From contig NZ_FMIQ01000064.1 of assembly GCF_900095695.1 (NCBI RefSeq), positions 1 through 64,000 on the forward strand: a stretch of 64,000 bases of DNA, in the 5' to 3' direction. The DNA comes from Hafnia alvei. GTDB lineage: Bacteria > Pseudomonadota > Gammaproteobacteria > Enterobacterales > Enterobacteriaceae. The position numbers and the translations under genes were made by a program. The notes beneath the pieces were generated by a model. The model was not told the origin of the DNA, did not search any database, and was given only the letters and a program-made list of their open reading frames with translations. Every line of letters starts with the position of its first letter. Within the stretch, counting starts at the first letter, position 1. Below are positions 49,896-59,248 of this stretch, in pieces.

Positions 49896-50939
49896 ATGAA
49901 TATTATCGTCGATCACAAATCTCACAATGAGAACGGATTTATTGCTAATGCGCCATCCAGTGTTAGCGTGTTTTCATTAGCCCGTCGTGTGGCCAACTTT
50001 AATGTTTCTGTACTCATTACGGGTGAGACCGGTACGGGTAAAGAGTGTGTGGCTAAGTACATTCACCATCATGCACTTGGTGAGAATGCACCTTATATCG
50101 GCGTAAACTGTGCAGCTATTCCAGAAAGCATGCTGGAGGCTATTTTATTCGGTTATGAGAAAGGCGCTTTTACCGGCGCAGTGACCAGCGTTCCGGGTAA
50201 ATTTGAACAGGCTAACGGCGGAACTTTATTGCTTGATGAAATTGGAGATATGCCACTTTCATTACAGGCTAAATTATTACGTGTATTACAAGAGCAGGAA
50301 GTTGAGCGTTTAGGTAGCCATAAACGCATCCCTCTTGATATTCGTTTAATTGCATCAACCAATAAAGATTTGCAAGTTGAGATTGCTGAAGGGCGTTTTC
50401 GTCAGGATCTGTTCTATCGTTTATCCGTGGTGCCAATTCATATTTCACCACTGCGTGAACGTACCCAAGATATTATTCCTTTGGCGCTGCGTTTTATTCA
50501 AAAATATCAGGCTTTCCATGCGGGTAAAACCCAGCTAACTGATGAAGCACGTCAGGCATTGTTGCAATATAACTGGCCAGGCAACGTGCGTGAATTAGAA
50601 AACGTTATTCAGCGCGGACTGATTCTGAGTAATAACGGCGTGATTAAAGGCAGTGATTTTGGCCTAGCCGCCACACCAATTCCAGCCGCGCCGGGAATGC
50701 CGATGTTGCCTGCCTATGATGAAAATGCGCCCGTTTCGGCAAGCGGTGCCGTTCCCGCCATGCGCAATGTGAAGCTGCATGGCCGCATGGCTGAATTCCA
50801 GTACATCGTCGATCTGCTGAAACGCCACAAAGGCAATAAATCTAAAACGGCTGAATTTTTAGGTATTACGCCGCGTGCGCTGCGTTACCGGCTCGCGTCA
50901 ATGCGTGATGAGGGCATTGATGTGGAATGTTATTCGTAG
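49896..50939 (+). CDS. lafK: Lateral flagellar sigma-54 activator LafK
   Basis: 347-aa master regulator of lateral flagella. AAA+ domain with Walker A GETGTGKE (about 42-49), GAFTGA (about 90-95) contacting sigma-54, and Walker B LLLDEIGDM; C-terminal Fis-type helix-turn-helix (NKSKTAEFLGITPRALRYRLASM). There is almost no N-terminal regulatory domain, so it is likely active without phosphorylation and controlled by its level. Divergent from the lfiM operon. The RBS is weak (GAGG 12 bases upstream). It ends at a GC-rich hairpin. Confidence 0.92.
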   Translation: MNIIVDHKSHNENGFIANAPSSVSVFSLARRVANFNVSVLITGETGTGKECVAKYIHHHALGENAPYIGVNCAAIPESMLEAILFGYEKGAFTGAVTSVPGKFEQANGGTLLLDEIGDMPLSLQAKLLRVLQEQEVERLGSHKRIPLDIRLIASTNKDLQVEIAEGRFRQDLFYRLSVVPIHISPLRERTQDIIPLALRFIQKYQAFHAGKTQLTDEARQALLQYNWPGNVRELENVIQRGLILSNNGVIKGSDFGLAATPIPAAPGMPMLPAYDENAPVSASGAVPAMRNVKLHGRMAEFQYIVDLLKRHKGNKSKTAEFLGITPRALRYRLASMRDEGIDVECYS

Positions 50940-50956
50940 GGGCAACCCCCTCCCAA

Positions 50957-50974
50957 CCTCCCCCAAGGGGGAGG
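50957..50974 (+). terminator. GC-rich hairpin after lafK
   Basis: CCTCCCCC-AA-GGGGGAGG, 17 bases past the lafK stop, with the same 8-base arms as the xylA-xylB hairpin. It lacks a T tract and may be a short repeat. Confidence 0.6.
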
Positions 50975-51003
50975 GGCTAAAAGCGTATTCGTGTTATTGA
51001 CTG

Positions 51004-51090
51004 GATCGAGATACACGGGGTGAGAACACCGCGGGGCGCTCCGGCGGCTAGAGCCGCTACGACCCCATCGCTGTCCTTCCCCTAATATCG
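51004..51090 (+). repeat. Modular hairpin repeat, short copy
   Basis: Same ordered blocks as 32118-32279 (GATCGAGATACA, ACCGCGGGGCG, GCCGCTACGACCCCATCG, CCCCTAA-ATCG) but without the 77-base hairpin insertion. It lies between lafK and lfiE, inside the flagellar locus. Confidence 0.8.
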
Positions 51091-51166
51091 GGCAAAAGTG
51101 TGACGTTTTGAACTCTTGTCGGGCGGAAAAAAACATCAGGGTACTGGCCCGTAAAGGAAATAAGTG

Positions 51167-51538
51167 ATGGATAAGATTGAAGGTTTAGGTATGCCGGCGT
51201 CGCAGATGCAAATGATGCAACGCATGCAGCAAACCGCGGCGGCAGCGTCGGCGGGCATTGCGCCAAACATGACTATTGCGCCAGCGAACACCTCGTTGTT
51301 CCCTTCAGCGCCGCAGTCTGTTTCGTTTGGTCAGGTGATGAATAACGCCATCAACCATGTCGATCAAATGCAGCATGTTGCCAGCGCCAAACAAACGGCG
51401 ATTGATACCGGCCAAAGTGATGATTTAACCGGCGCAATGCTGGAAAGCCAGAAAGCCAGCGTGGCCTTTTCTGCCATGGTGCAGGTGCGCAATAAGCTCA
51501 CCACGGCGCTGGACGAAGTTATGAATATCGCCCTCTAA
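51167..51538 (+). CDS. lfiE: Lateral flagellar rod/MS-ring junction protein LfiE (FliE family)
   Basis: 123-aa FliE-like protein joining the MS ring to the rod and one of the first exported substrates. Met-rich N-terminus, and the typical C-terminal pattern VAFSAMVQVRNKLTTALDEVMNIAL ends flush with the stop, as in FliE. AGGA eight bases upstream of the ATG at 51167; the GTG three bases earlier is less likely. First gene of lfiEFGHIJ. Confidence 0.92.
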   Translation: MDKIEGLGMPASQMQMMQRMQQTAAAASAGIAPNMTIAPANTSLFPSAPQSVSFGQVMNNAINHVDQMQHVASAKQTAIDTGQSDDLTGAMLESQKASVAFSAMVQVRNKLTTALDEVMNIAL

Positions 51539-51548
51539 AGGTTAGTCA

Positions 51549-53204
51549 GTGTTAAACAAAATCAAAGCAAAAATCCCCGCGTTGCCGCAGGGTATCAATA
51601 AAAATATGGTGATGATTGGCGCCGCAGCCGTTGTGCTGACCGGCGCAATTGTCATTTCTTTATGGCGCAGCAATCAGGGCTATGTCGCGCTATTTGGTTC
51701 TCAGGAAAACATACCGGTTTCACAGGTGGTTGAAGTTTTGGGCGCTGAGAATATTGCTTACCGCATCAATCCTGATAACGGCCAACTTCTGATTGATGAA
51801 AGCAGCCTGCCAAAAGCCCGTATGGCGCTGGCAGCCAAAGGTATTTCAGCGGTAATGCCAAGCGGCTACGAGCTGATGGACAAAGAGGAGATGCTGGGCA
51901 GCAGCCAGTTTATCCAGAACGTTCGTTACAAACGTAGCCTCGAAGGTGAGTTGGCACAAAGCATTATGGGGTTGGATCCGGTTGAGCATGTGCGCGTGCA
52001 TCTTGGCCTGATGGAATCCAGCTCGTTTGTGATGAGCAATAAACCCGACAGCAGCGCCTCCGTGGTGGTGCGTTTGCGCTATGGCAAAGAGCTGAACGAT
52101 CAACAGGTTGGTGCGATTGTGCAGCTGATTGCCGGTAGCATTCCCGGTATGAAAGTCGCCAACGTGCGCGTCGTCGATCAGAACGGCACTTTACTGTCAG
52201 AAGGCTTCCAAGCGGGGAATTCCAATATTGCCGGTATTCGTCAGGGCAACGACGTGATCAACCGTCTAAAAGCCGATACCGAAAAGAATATTGCCAATCT
52301 GCTGAGCTCCGTGGTGGGTACCTCGAACTACCGTATCAGCGTCGTTCCACAGGTTGATATGAGCAGCGTTGAAGAAACGCAGGAACGTCTGGGCGGCGAT
52401 CCGCGCATCAGCAACGAAAGCGTCAATCAGGAGAACACCACCAACGAATTAGCGATGGGCGTTCCGGGTTCCTTGAGTAACCGTCCGGCTCCGCCAGCTC
52501 CAGCGGCAGGTGCAGCTCCCGCCGATGCGAACAACAACCAACAGGCGCTTTCCACGCGCAATCAGGCTCAGCGTAATTACGCCTACGACCGCGACGTGCG
52601 CCATATCCGTCATCCGGGATTCAAGCTAGAAAAAATGACGGTCGCCATTGTGTTGAATAAAGCCGCCCCGGCGTTAGCCGAATGGACGCCAACTCAGGTT
52701 ACCGGCCTCACTAAATTAATTGAAGATGCGGCGGGTATCAGCCGCGATCGCGGCGACTCGCTCACGCTCGACATGATGGCATTTACGGCTCCGGCCGATA
52801 TTGACATGCCGATGATGACGTGGTGGCAAGATCCCGCTATTCAGCGCTGGGGTGAGATGGGCGGAATCGGCTTCTTGGCTCTGCTCGCCGTGCTATTTGG
52901 TGTGCGTCCGGTTGCGCGTCGATTCAGTCAGGCACGCGAGCCTGTGACCGTTGATGCGATTACCGATGAAATGCCAGATAACAAGCTACTTGAAAAAGAG
53001 ATGGTGACAACGGATGAGGGACTCACCCAAGGGCTCCCGAATGCCATCGCCTTCCAAGAAGACAACAATCTGCCGCCGCAAAGCTCCGGTCTGGAGACCA
53101 AGGTGGAATATATGCAAATGCTGGCTCAACGTGAAACCGAGCGAGTGGCTGAAGTATTGAAACAATGGATTAACAGCAATGAGCGTGATGGCACAAAACA
53201 ATAG
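51549..53204 (+). CDS. lfiF: Lateral flagellar MS-ring protein LfiF (FliF family)
   Basis: 551-aa MS-ring protein: N-terminal membrane helix (about 20-40), the SctJ/FliF-like ring-building periplasmic domains with SRVL-type ESSLPKARMALAAKGISA..., a Pro/Ala-rich segment (about 310-335), a second membrane helix (about 438-458) and a cytoplasmic C-terminal tail that binds FliG. Starts ten bases after lfiE; its end overlaps the start of lfiG. Confidence 0.95.
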   Translation: MLNKIKAKIPALPQGINKNMVMIGAAAVVLTGAIVISLWRSNQGYVALFGSQENIPVSQVVEVLGAENIAYRINPDNGQLLIDESSLPKARMALAAKGISAVMPSGYELMDKEEMLGSSQFIQNVRYKRSLEGELAQSIMGLDPVEHVRVHLGLMESSSFVMSNKPDSSASVVVRLRYGKELNDQQVGAIVQLIAGSIPGMKVANVRVVDQNGTLLSEGFQAGNSNIAGIRQGNDVINRLKADTEKNIANLLSSVVGTSNYRISVVPQVDMSSVEETQERLGGDPRISNESVNQENTTNELAMGVPGSLSNRPAPPAPAAGAAPADANNNQQALSTRNQAQRNYAYDRDVRHIRHPGFKLEKMTVAIVLNKAAPALAEWTPTQVTGLTKLIEDAAGISRDRGDSLTLDMMAFTAPADIDMPMMTWWQDPAIQRWGEMGGIGFLALLAVLFGVRPVARRFSQAREPVTVDAITDEMPDNKLLEKEMVTTDEGLTQGLPNAIAFQEDNNLPPQSSGLETKVEYMQMLAQRETERVAEVLKQWINSNERDGTKQ

Positions 53205-54219
53205 TAGTCGAATCGGTTCGAACGCCAATAGCGAACGTAGCCGCGTGGAGCAAGCCGCTATTTTGATGCTGAGCATTGGTGAAGCAGCGGCGGCAACCGT
53301 GATGCAAAAACTCAGCCGTGAGGAAGTGATTCGCATCAGTGAAACCATGGCGCGCATGCACGGCGTTAAGGTGGCGCACGCTCGTCAGGCGATTAATAAC
53401 TTCTTTCAAGATTATCAGGAGCAGAGCGGCATTAACGGCGCCTCGCGAACTTACCTGCAAGGGATCTTGGAAAAATCACTCGGCGGTGAAATTGCCCGCA
53501 GCGTGATCAACGGTATTTATGGCGATGAAATTCGCTATCGCATGGCGCGTTTGCAGTGGGTCGATATTCCCCAGTTAGCCGCGCTGATTGAGCAAGAGCA
53601 CTTGCAGCTGCAGGCCGTGTTCTTGGCTTTCCTGCCGCCGGAAGTGGCTGCAGGTATTTTGACTTATCTGCCTGAAGAACGTCAGGACGAAGTGGTTTAT
53701 CGCATCGCTAAGCTGGATGACGTGAACCGCGACGTCATTGATGAACTGGATCGACTGATCGAACGCGGCGTTGCCGTGCTCTCAGAACACGGTTCGAAGG
53801 TCACCGGTATTAAGCATGCGGCAAACATTGTGAACCGTATTCCTTCTAACCAGCAGATTTTGTTAGACCAGCTGCGCGAGCGTGACGAAGAAGTGGTGGA
53901 TGAGCTGAAAGATGAAATGTACGAATTCTTCATTCTTAGCCGTCAAAACACCGCCACGTTGCAGCGTCTGATGGATGAAATTCCGATCGAAGATTGGGCG
54001 GTGGCGCTGAAAGGCACCGAAACCGTTTTACGCCAGTCCATTTTCAACGTGATGCCAAAGCGTCAGGTTCAACTGTTGCAAAGCACCACGGCCCGCTTGG
54101 GCCCCGTGCCGGTTAGCCGTATTGAGCAGGTACGTAAAGAGATCATGAGCTCGGTGCGCTCGCTGGCTGAAGATGGCGAAATTCAGGTACAGCTCTTCGC
54201 TGAGCAAACGGTGGAATAA
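53188..54219 (+). CDS. lfiG: Lateral flagellar switch protein LfiG (FliG family)
   Basis: 343-aa switch protein of the C-ring that couples to stator units. N-terminal domain binding FliF (QAAILMLSIGEAAAATVMQKLS), middle armadillo domain and C-terminal torque domain with charged residues (QIERVRKEIMSSVRSL-like stretch). I use the ATG at 53188; alternative ATG at 53179 is possible. The gene overlaps lfiF by 17 bases, implying coupled translation. Confidence 0.94.
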   Translation: MAQNNSSRIGSNANSERSRVEQAAILMLSIGEAAAATVMQKLSREEVIRISETMARMHGVKVAHARQAINNFFQDYQEQSGINGASRTYLQGILEKSLGGEIARSVINGIYGDEIRYRMARLQWVDIPQLAALIEQEHLQLQAVFLAFLPPEVAAGILTYLPEERQDEVVYRIAKLDDVNRDVIDELDRLIERGVAVLSEHGSKVTGIKHAANIVNRIPSNQQILLDQLRERDEEVVDELKDEMYEFFILSRQNTATLQRLMDEIPIEDWAVALKGTETVLRQSIFNVMPKRQVQLLQSTTARLGPVPVSRIEQVRKEIMSSVRSLAEDGEIQVQLFAEQTVE

Positions 54220-54224
54220 CGGTT

Positions 54225-55004
54225 ATGCATAAAGAAAACCAAAAATCAGTTTTTGCACCGCTAAATAGCCGCCGTTCCGCTGCGCGTCAAAGTGCCGTTC
54301 CGCGCCAGCATAAGTTTCCGCCGTTGCGGAAAAGCTGGCAGAAAGCCAATGGCTTAGCGAGTGAAAGCGGCGACTTAATGCAGGCGCTCGATCCGGCAGA
54401 ATATCAAAAGCAACTGATGGATGGTTTTCAGGACGGATTAAACCGCGGCTTTGCTCAGGGTCTGGAAGAAGGCAAAGAGGAAGGCTATCAGGAAGGTGCG
54501 AATACGGGTTTTGAAGAGGGAATGCGCAAAGGTTTTGCCGAAGGCAAACTGGCGGGCAAACAGCAATTTATCGATGCCGCTGAGCCGCTTGATTCTCTCA
54601 CCGCTCAGCTACAGCGTTATCTTGATGGCTATGAACTTCGTCGCCGTGAAGAGCTGTTACAGCTGGTAGAAAAAGTGACACGTCAGGTGATCCGCTGCGA
54701 GCTGACATTACAGCCAACCCAGCTATTAACGCTGGTGGAAGAAGCGCTCAGCAGCCTGCCGCAGATCCCCGAACAGCTCAAGGTGTACCTCAACCCTGAA
54801 GAATTCCGCCGCATTAGCGAAGCGGAGCCTGAGAAGGCGCGCGAGTGGGGACTGTGTGCGGATGCGGATATGGCACCGGGCGAGTGTCGAGTAGTGACCG
54901 ACACCTCCGAGATGGATGTTGGCTGCCAGCATCGCCTCGATCAGTGCATGGACGTGCTGCAAAGCAGCTTACTGCCTGATACCGCAGACGAGCTGGTTGC
55001 ATGA
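54225..55004 (+). CDS. lfiH: Lateral flagellar export ATPase regulator LfiH (FliH family)
   Basis: 259-aa stator of the export ATPase. The middle region (about 70-115) has the long Gly-x-x-x-Gly repeats diagnostic of FliH (GFQDGLNRGFAQGLEEGKEEGYQEG...), followed by a coiled-coil and a C-terminal globular domain that binds LfiI. Starts 5 bases after lfiG and overlaps lfiI by 4 (ATGA). Confidence 0.94.
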   Translation: MHKENQKSVFAPLNSRRSAARQSAVPRQHKFPPLRKSWQKANGLASESGDLMQALDPAEYQKQLMDGFQDGLNRGFAQGLEEGKEEGYQEGANTGFEEGMRKGFAEGKLAGKQQFIDAAEPLDSLTAQLQRYLDGYELRRREELLQLVEKVTRQVIRCELTLQPTQLLTLVEEALSSLPQIPEQLKVYLNPEEFRRISEAEPEKAREWGLCADADMAPGECRVVTDTSEMDVGCQHRLDQCMDVLQSSLLPDTADELVA

Positions 55005-56317
55005 TAAACACCGACTTTGAGCAGGCGCTAAAATCCATTGAAAACATCAATCTGGCGCGTGTGGCCGGACGTTTGGTGCGAGTCAACGGCATTCTGCTGG
55101 AGTGCGTTGGCTGCCGCTTAGCGGTGGGGCAACTTTGCCGCGTAGAAAGCACTGAACATGAGTTGATGGATGCACAGGTTGTCGGCTTTGACCGCGATGT
55201 CACTTACCTGATGCCGTTCAAACACCCGGCCGGTTTAATTGCGGGCGCGCGCGTATTTCCAGCCGAAAAAGATGAAGGCGTGCTGATTGGCGATCAGTGG
55301 CTAGGCCGCGTGGTGAATGGATTAGGTGAACCGCTTGATGCCAAGGGCAAACTTGGCGGCGATACCTTATTACCTCAGCAAATTGCGCAAATTCACCCGC
55401 TGACGCGACGTCCGGTTGAAGAACCATTAGACGTTGGCGTGCGCGCTATTAATGGCCTGCTCACCATCGGTAAAGGGCAGCGTGTTGGTCTGATGGCCGG
55501 CAGCGGCGTGGGTAAAAGCGTGCTGCTTGGCATGATCACCCGATATACCCAAGCAGAAGTCGTCGTGGTTGGATTAATCGGTGAGCGTGGCCGAGAAGTG
55601 AAAGAATTTATTGATAATTCGCTGGGCGCTGAAGGCATGGCGAAGTCCGTGATCGTCGCGGCGCCGGCGGATGAATCGCCGCTGATGCGTATCAAAGCCA
55701 CCGAGCTTTGCCACTCGATTGCCAGTTACTACCGCGACAAAGGCAAAGACGTGCTCTTGCTGGTGGATTCACTCACCCGTTATGCGATGGCACAGCGTGA
55801 AATTGCGCTGTCATTGGGCGAGCCTCCGGCAACCAAAGGCTATCCGCCTTCGGCGTTTGGCATCATTCCCAAGCTGGTAGAAACCGCAGGCAACAGCACC
55901 GGTACAGGCACCATGACGGCAATTTATACGGTTCTGGCCGAAGGTGATGACCAGCAGGATCCGATAGTGGACTGCGCGCGAGCGGTGCTCGACGGGCATA
56001 TCGTTTTGTCTCGCCATTTAGCAGAAGCGGGGCACTATCCGGCAATTGATATTGGCCAGTCAATCAGCCGCTGTATGAGTCAGGTGACGCAACGCGATCA
56101 CCAGCGTGCGGCACGTACCCTCAAACAGCTGTATGCCGAATATATGAGTATCAAACCGCTGATCCCTCTTGGTGGCTACGTCGCGGGAGCCGATCCCACG
56201 GCCGATCGCGCGGTAAAACTCTCCCCGGCGATCCACAATTTCTTGCAGCAGGAAGTCTCAGACGCCGCGCTGCTTAACGGCACCATCAGCGATCTTTGCC
56301 TGCTGGCAAAGGCCTAA
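55001..56317 (+). CDS. lfiI: Lateral flagellar export ATPase LfiI (FliI family)
   Basis: 438-aa F1-beta-like hexameric ATPase. Walker A MAGSGVGKS about residues 164-172, Walker B LLLVDSLTRYAMAQRE near 250, and the FliI/YscN signature PPATKGYPPSAFGIIPKLVE. It energises substrate release at the export gate. The ATG overlaps the lfiH stop. Confidence 0.96.
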   Translation: MINTDFEQALKSIENINLARVAGRLVRVNGILLECVGCRLAVGQLCRVESTEHELMDAQVVGFDRDVTYLMPFKHPAGLIAGARVFPAEKDEGVLIGDQWLGRVVNGLGEPLDAKGKLGGDTLLPQQIAQIHPLTRRPVEEPLDVGVRAINGLLTIGKGQRVGLMAGSGVGKSVLLGMITRYTQAEVVVVGLIGERGREVKEFIDNSLGAEGMAKSVIVAAPADESPLMRIKATELCHSIASYYRDKGKDVLLLVDSLTRYAMAQREIALSLGEPPATKGYPPSAFGIIPKLVETAGNSTGTGTMTAIYTVLAEGDDQQDPIVDCARAVLDGHIVLSRHLAEAGHYPAIDIGQSISRCMSQVTQRDHQRAARTLKQLYAEYMSIKPLIPLGGYVAGADPTADRAVKLSPAIHNFLQQEVSDAALLNGTISDLCLLAKA

Positions 56318-56333
56318 CTCGATAGGTATTTCT

Positions 56334-56771
56334 ATGAGCAAGATGATTTCAACGCTGGAACAGCTGCGCCAACTACGTAACCGTGCGGTACAGGACATCA
56401 GCGGAAAGCTCTCCTCACAGAAGCAGCTTTGCCAGCGCTATGAACGCAACATCGCTGCGCTCACTGAGCTTTCGGCCGGAGTGCCACAGCTACAGGGAAG
56501 TTCGGCACTGCTGATGAACAACCAGTCTGGCTACAAGAAAAACATTCAGCGCGTAATCGAATGGCAAAGACAGGAACAGGCGCTGGCGGATATTCAGGCT
56601 AAGCAGCTACAGGCAGATTTAGTTCACGAAGCTCGCCGTGAAAAAAGCGTGGAGCTGGTACTCGAACAGCGCCGTGATTTTGTGGCGCGCGAACGTGAGC
56701 GACAGGCTCAAAAAGTGACTGATGCGATCTCGACCCAGTGCTGGTTGCGCCGTCAGGCCGCGACGCGTTAA
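56334..56771 (+). CDS. lfiJ: Lateral flagellar chaperone-escort protein LfiJ (FliJ family)
   Basis: 145-aa almost entirely helical, Gln/Arg/Glu-rich coiled-coil protein, the size of FliJ, which docks to the ATPase hexamer and LfhA. Sequence conservation in this family is low; position right after lfiI is the strongest support. It is the last core gene before the decoration cargo. Confidence 0.88.
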   Translation: MSKMISTLEQLRQLRNRAVQDISGKLSSQKQLCQRYERNIAALTELSAGVPQLQGSSALLMNNQSGYKKNIQRVIEWQRQEQALADIQAKQLQADLVHEARREKSVELVLEQRRDFVARERERQAQKVTDAISTQCWLRRQAATR

Positions 56772-56790
56772 TCAGATACGGTACATAAGT

Positions 56791-58245
56791 GTGAAAAATA
56801 AACTGAATAATAAAAAAAATACGTCGTCGAATTTGATGAACCATTTGCTCCAACGCCAGGGAAATCATCGGATTGAAGGCGAACAACCTTTTGTGAGCGT
56901 GGTGTGTCCGAGCTACAACCGCCGCGAATTTTTGCCCTATTTACTCTATATCTATCAATATCAAGATTATCCAGCCGATCGTCGTGAGCTGATTATCATC
57001 GATGATTCGCCACACAGCAGCCAAGATCTGGTTGATATGCTGGTTGACCCTAGCACGGAGAACGTACGCTATATCCACAGCGAGCGTCGTCTGATGCTGG
57101 GTGAAAAACGCAACATGCTCAATGATCTGGCTAACGGTGAATATATCGTCTGTTTCGACGATGATGACTACTATTCGCCGCAAAAAATCTCTTATCAGGT
57201 GGATGAACTCCAGCGCAACAACGCGCTGTTTTCTGGTTCAGATCAGATCTACGTTTGGTACAGCCATCTCAATAAAATCTATCGCACTCACCCTTTTGGG
57301 CCGAACCATGCGCTCAACGGTACTTTTGCCTATCACAAAAAATTTCTCAGAAAGCATCGCTATGAGCATGAGGCGATGCTGGCTGAAGAGCAGGGCTTTC
57401 TGAATAATTTTACCGCGCCGGTATTACAAATTGATCCCAAGCGCGCCATTTTGTGTGTATCGCACAGTGCGAATACCTATGACAAAGATTACATCATGTC
57501 GAGCTGTGAGCCGGTTGAGCTAACGCTGGAAGACTTTGTTCAAGATACCAATTTGCTGGCGCATTACCGCCGCCTAAGCCTGACACCTTCGACCCAGCCT
57601 GTTTATTGGGAGTGTTTTGAGAAAGTGGTGGTGCTATTTGACCCCGCTAGTGAAGCCGATTTGCCCGATCGTTGTCAGGCGCTGATGGCGTTTGGTATCC
57701 CCTCTGAACGGCTGATTTGTGTGCCTAAACGAGCGGAATCAACGCGAGAGATTTCGCAGCTCACCACGCATTGCCACGTACTGGAGCAGGCGCAGCAGCA
57801 GGGATGGCGCAACGTATTGATTTTGGACGCCGACATTCAGTTCGTGAAAAAAGAGAATACGGTTGCCAACGTCAACGGTTTGCTCCAAGCCTTACGCAAC
57901 ATCGAATGGAACGTGGTGCTGTTGGGGGCGAAGCATTTTGAGATGCACCTGATGGAAAGCCTGCCGTCTGTTGGCCGAGTTTATGACGCACTTTGCGGCT
58001 GCGCGTATGCCGTCAATAGCAACTATTTCAATACATTACTGACCCACTACCGTGAATGTTTAACCTCGTTGCAAGCGGGTGCTGAACCCAAAGCCGCACG
58101 CATGGATATGCGCTGGAAAGAGCTGATGCAACAACATTGCTGGCTGGCATTTCACCCCAGCTTTGCTTACCTGAACCGTGATTGGGATTACTTGCAGGAT
58201 AAAGAAATTGACTGCACTCACTGGTTCTTTAGAAAACCTAAGTAA
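56791..58245 (+). CDS. Two-domain glycosyltransferase (GT2 plus GT25-like)
   Basis: 484-aa protein. The N-terminal GT2 domain (about 33-260) shows SVVCPSYNRREFLPYLL, ELIIIDDSPHSS and a DDDD metal/nucleotide motif (CFDDDDYYSPQKI, near 120). The C-terminal half (about 275-484) resembles GT25-type LOS transferases: LILDADIQF, CGCAYAVNSNYFNTLL, DWDY. No signal peptide or membrane helix, so cytoplasmic. It is 19 bases behind lfiJ, within the flagellar operon, so flagellin is the likely acceptor (inference). Start uncertain: GTG at 56791 used; the first ATG is at 56836; neither has a strong SD. Confidence 0.78.
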   Translation: MKNKLNNKKNTSSNLMNHLLQRQGNHRIEGEQPFVSVVCPSYNRREFLPYLLYIYQYQDYPADRRELIIIDDSPHSSQDLVDMLVDPSTENVRYIHSERRLMLGEKRNMLNDLANGEYIVCFDDDDYYSPQKISYQVDELQRNNALFSGSDQIYVWYSHLNKIYRTHPFGPNHALNGTFAYHKKFLRKHRYEHEAMLAEEQGFLNNFTAPVLQIDPKRAILCVSHSANTYDKDYIMSSCEPVELTLEDFVQDTNLLAHYRRLSLTPSTQPVYWECFEKVVVLFDPASEADLPDRCQALMAFGIPSERLICVPKRAESTREISQLTTHCHVLEQAQQQGWRNVLILDADIQFVKKENTVANVNGLLQALRNIEWNVVLLGAKHFEMHLMESLPSVGRVYDALCGCAYAVNSNYFNTLLTHYRECLTSLQAGAEPKAARMDMRWKELMQQHCWLAFHPSFAYLNRDWDYLQDKEIDCTHWFFRKPK

Positions 58246-58284
58246 AGAGCTGCGTGCAAAGGCGTTGTTCTGGAGAAGATTGAA

Positions 58285-59229
58285 ATGCAACTGATTGAAA
58301 GTTATCAGCCTGAATATGTGGCTCGTTTTGCGGCGCTTCAGGAGACGTGCGTCTGCCCTAAGTGTAAAACCGAGCAGGGCGAATACCCGCGTGTCACTCA
58401 ACGCTTCAAGAATCAAGAGCGCGAAAGCCTGATGCTGGGCTGTGAGAGCGCGGTGCGCGAGACATTGCTCAACCCTGAGGCTTTTGTGTTACATCCAGTT
58501 CAAACACAGGCTATGGCGGAAGACGCTCTCAGCCCGTGGCTAGAGCAGGTGAATCAGCAGTGCATCAATTTAACCATTCAGCGCGCCATGAACCTAGAGT
58601 GCAGCCTGTATGCCATCGGCGTGCTGTTGAGCAAAGCGCAAACTTTGTCAGAGCAAGGCGATGAATCCTGCTCGCAGATAGCTTCAATGGGTGAACAGCT
58701 GATGTTGTTGGCCGATCAAGGCGTGCTACAACAGCAACTGGGTATGTTACCGCCGATTGTGGATAGCCGACTGGAAGCGCTGCAAGGCATGGGCGCGCTA
58801 CGCCTGAATCTGAATCTGCCTTTGGCGCAAAAAATGCCGATGATGCTGAAGCTCAGCGAGCTAAGCATTATGCAGCCAGCACGTTTAGCGGAACGCTTGC
58901 AGGAGCTGGAGGCTGCTTGGCAGACGCAAACTCTCTTTACCGAACAGCCACATATTTTGCGCAATGCGTTGCTGTACAGCCTATATCACCACGTATTCCC
59001 TGGTATTGATGCTAAGAACTATGGCGAGTCATTCTTGGTTCTCGCGCGTCATTTCTTCCGCCTGAAAATGCTGTGCGCGATGTGGTTAACCGATAACGAA
59101 CAGCTAACCGAAGAAAACGTGGTGACGCTGTTTAGCGCGTATTTTGCCTGGCAGTCCACGGAAACGGTGCCGTTCAATGCCGATCACACCGCGGATTACA
59201 GTTTGCTGACGGGGTTGGCGCTGATTTAG
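58285..59229 (+). CDS. FliB-like flagellin lysine N-methylase, shortened
   Basis: 314-aa protein. The CKTEQGEYPRV...ESLMLGCESAVRETLLNPEAF segment (about 27-68) and the C-terminal AlphaHelical region (LRNALLYSLYHHVFPG...SFLVLARHFFRLK) follow the pattern of Salmonella FliB (about 400 aa), which methylates flagellin lysines. About 90 residues between the N-terminal P-x-YV-x-RF piece and the C-x-x-YPR motif seem to be missing, leaving Cys22, Cys24, Cys27 and Cys53. GGAG ten bases before the ATG. Whether it is still active is unclear. Confidence 0.65.
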   Translation: MQLIESYQPEYVARFAALQETCVCPKCKTEQGEYPRVTQRFKNQERESLMLGCESAVRETLLNPEAFVLHPVQTQAMAEDALSPWLEQVNQQCINLTIQRAMNLECSLYAIGVLLSKAQTLSEQGDESCSQIASMGEQLMLLADQGVLQQQLGMLPPIVDSRLEALQGMGALRLNLNLPLAQKMPMMLKLSELSIMQPARLAERLQELEAAWQTQTLFTEQPHILRNALLYSLYHHVFPGIDAKNYGESFLVLARHFFRLKMLCAMWLTDNEQLTEENVVTLFSAYFAWQSTETVPFNADHTADYSLLTGLALI

Positions 59230-59248
59230 CTGAGATATGAATTAACGT

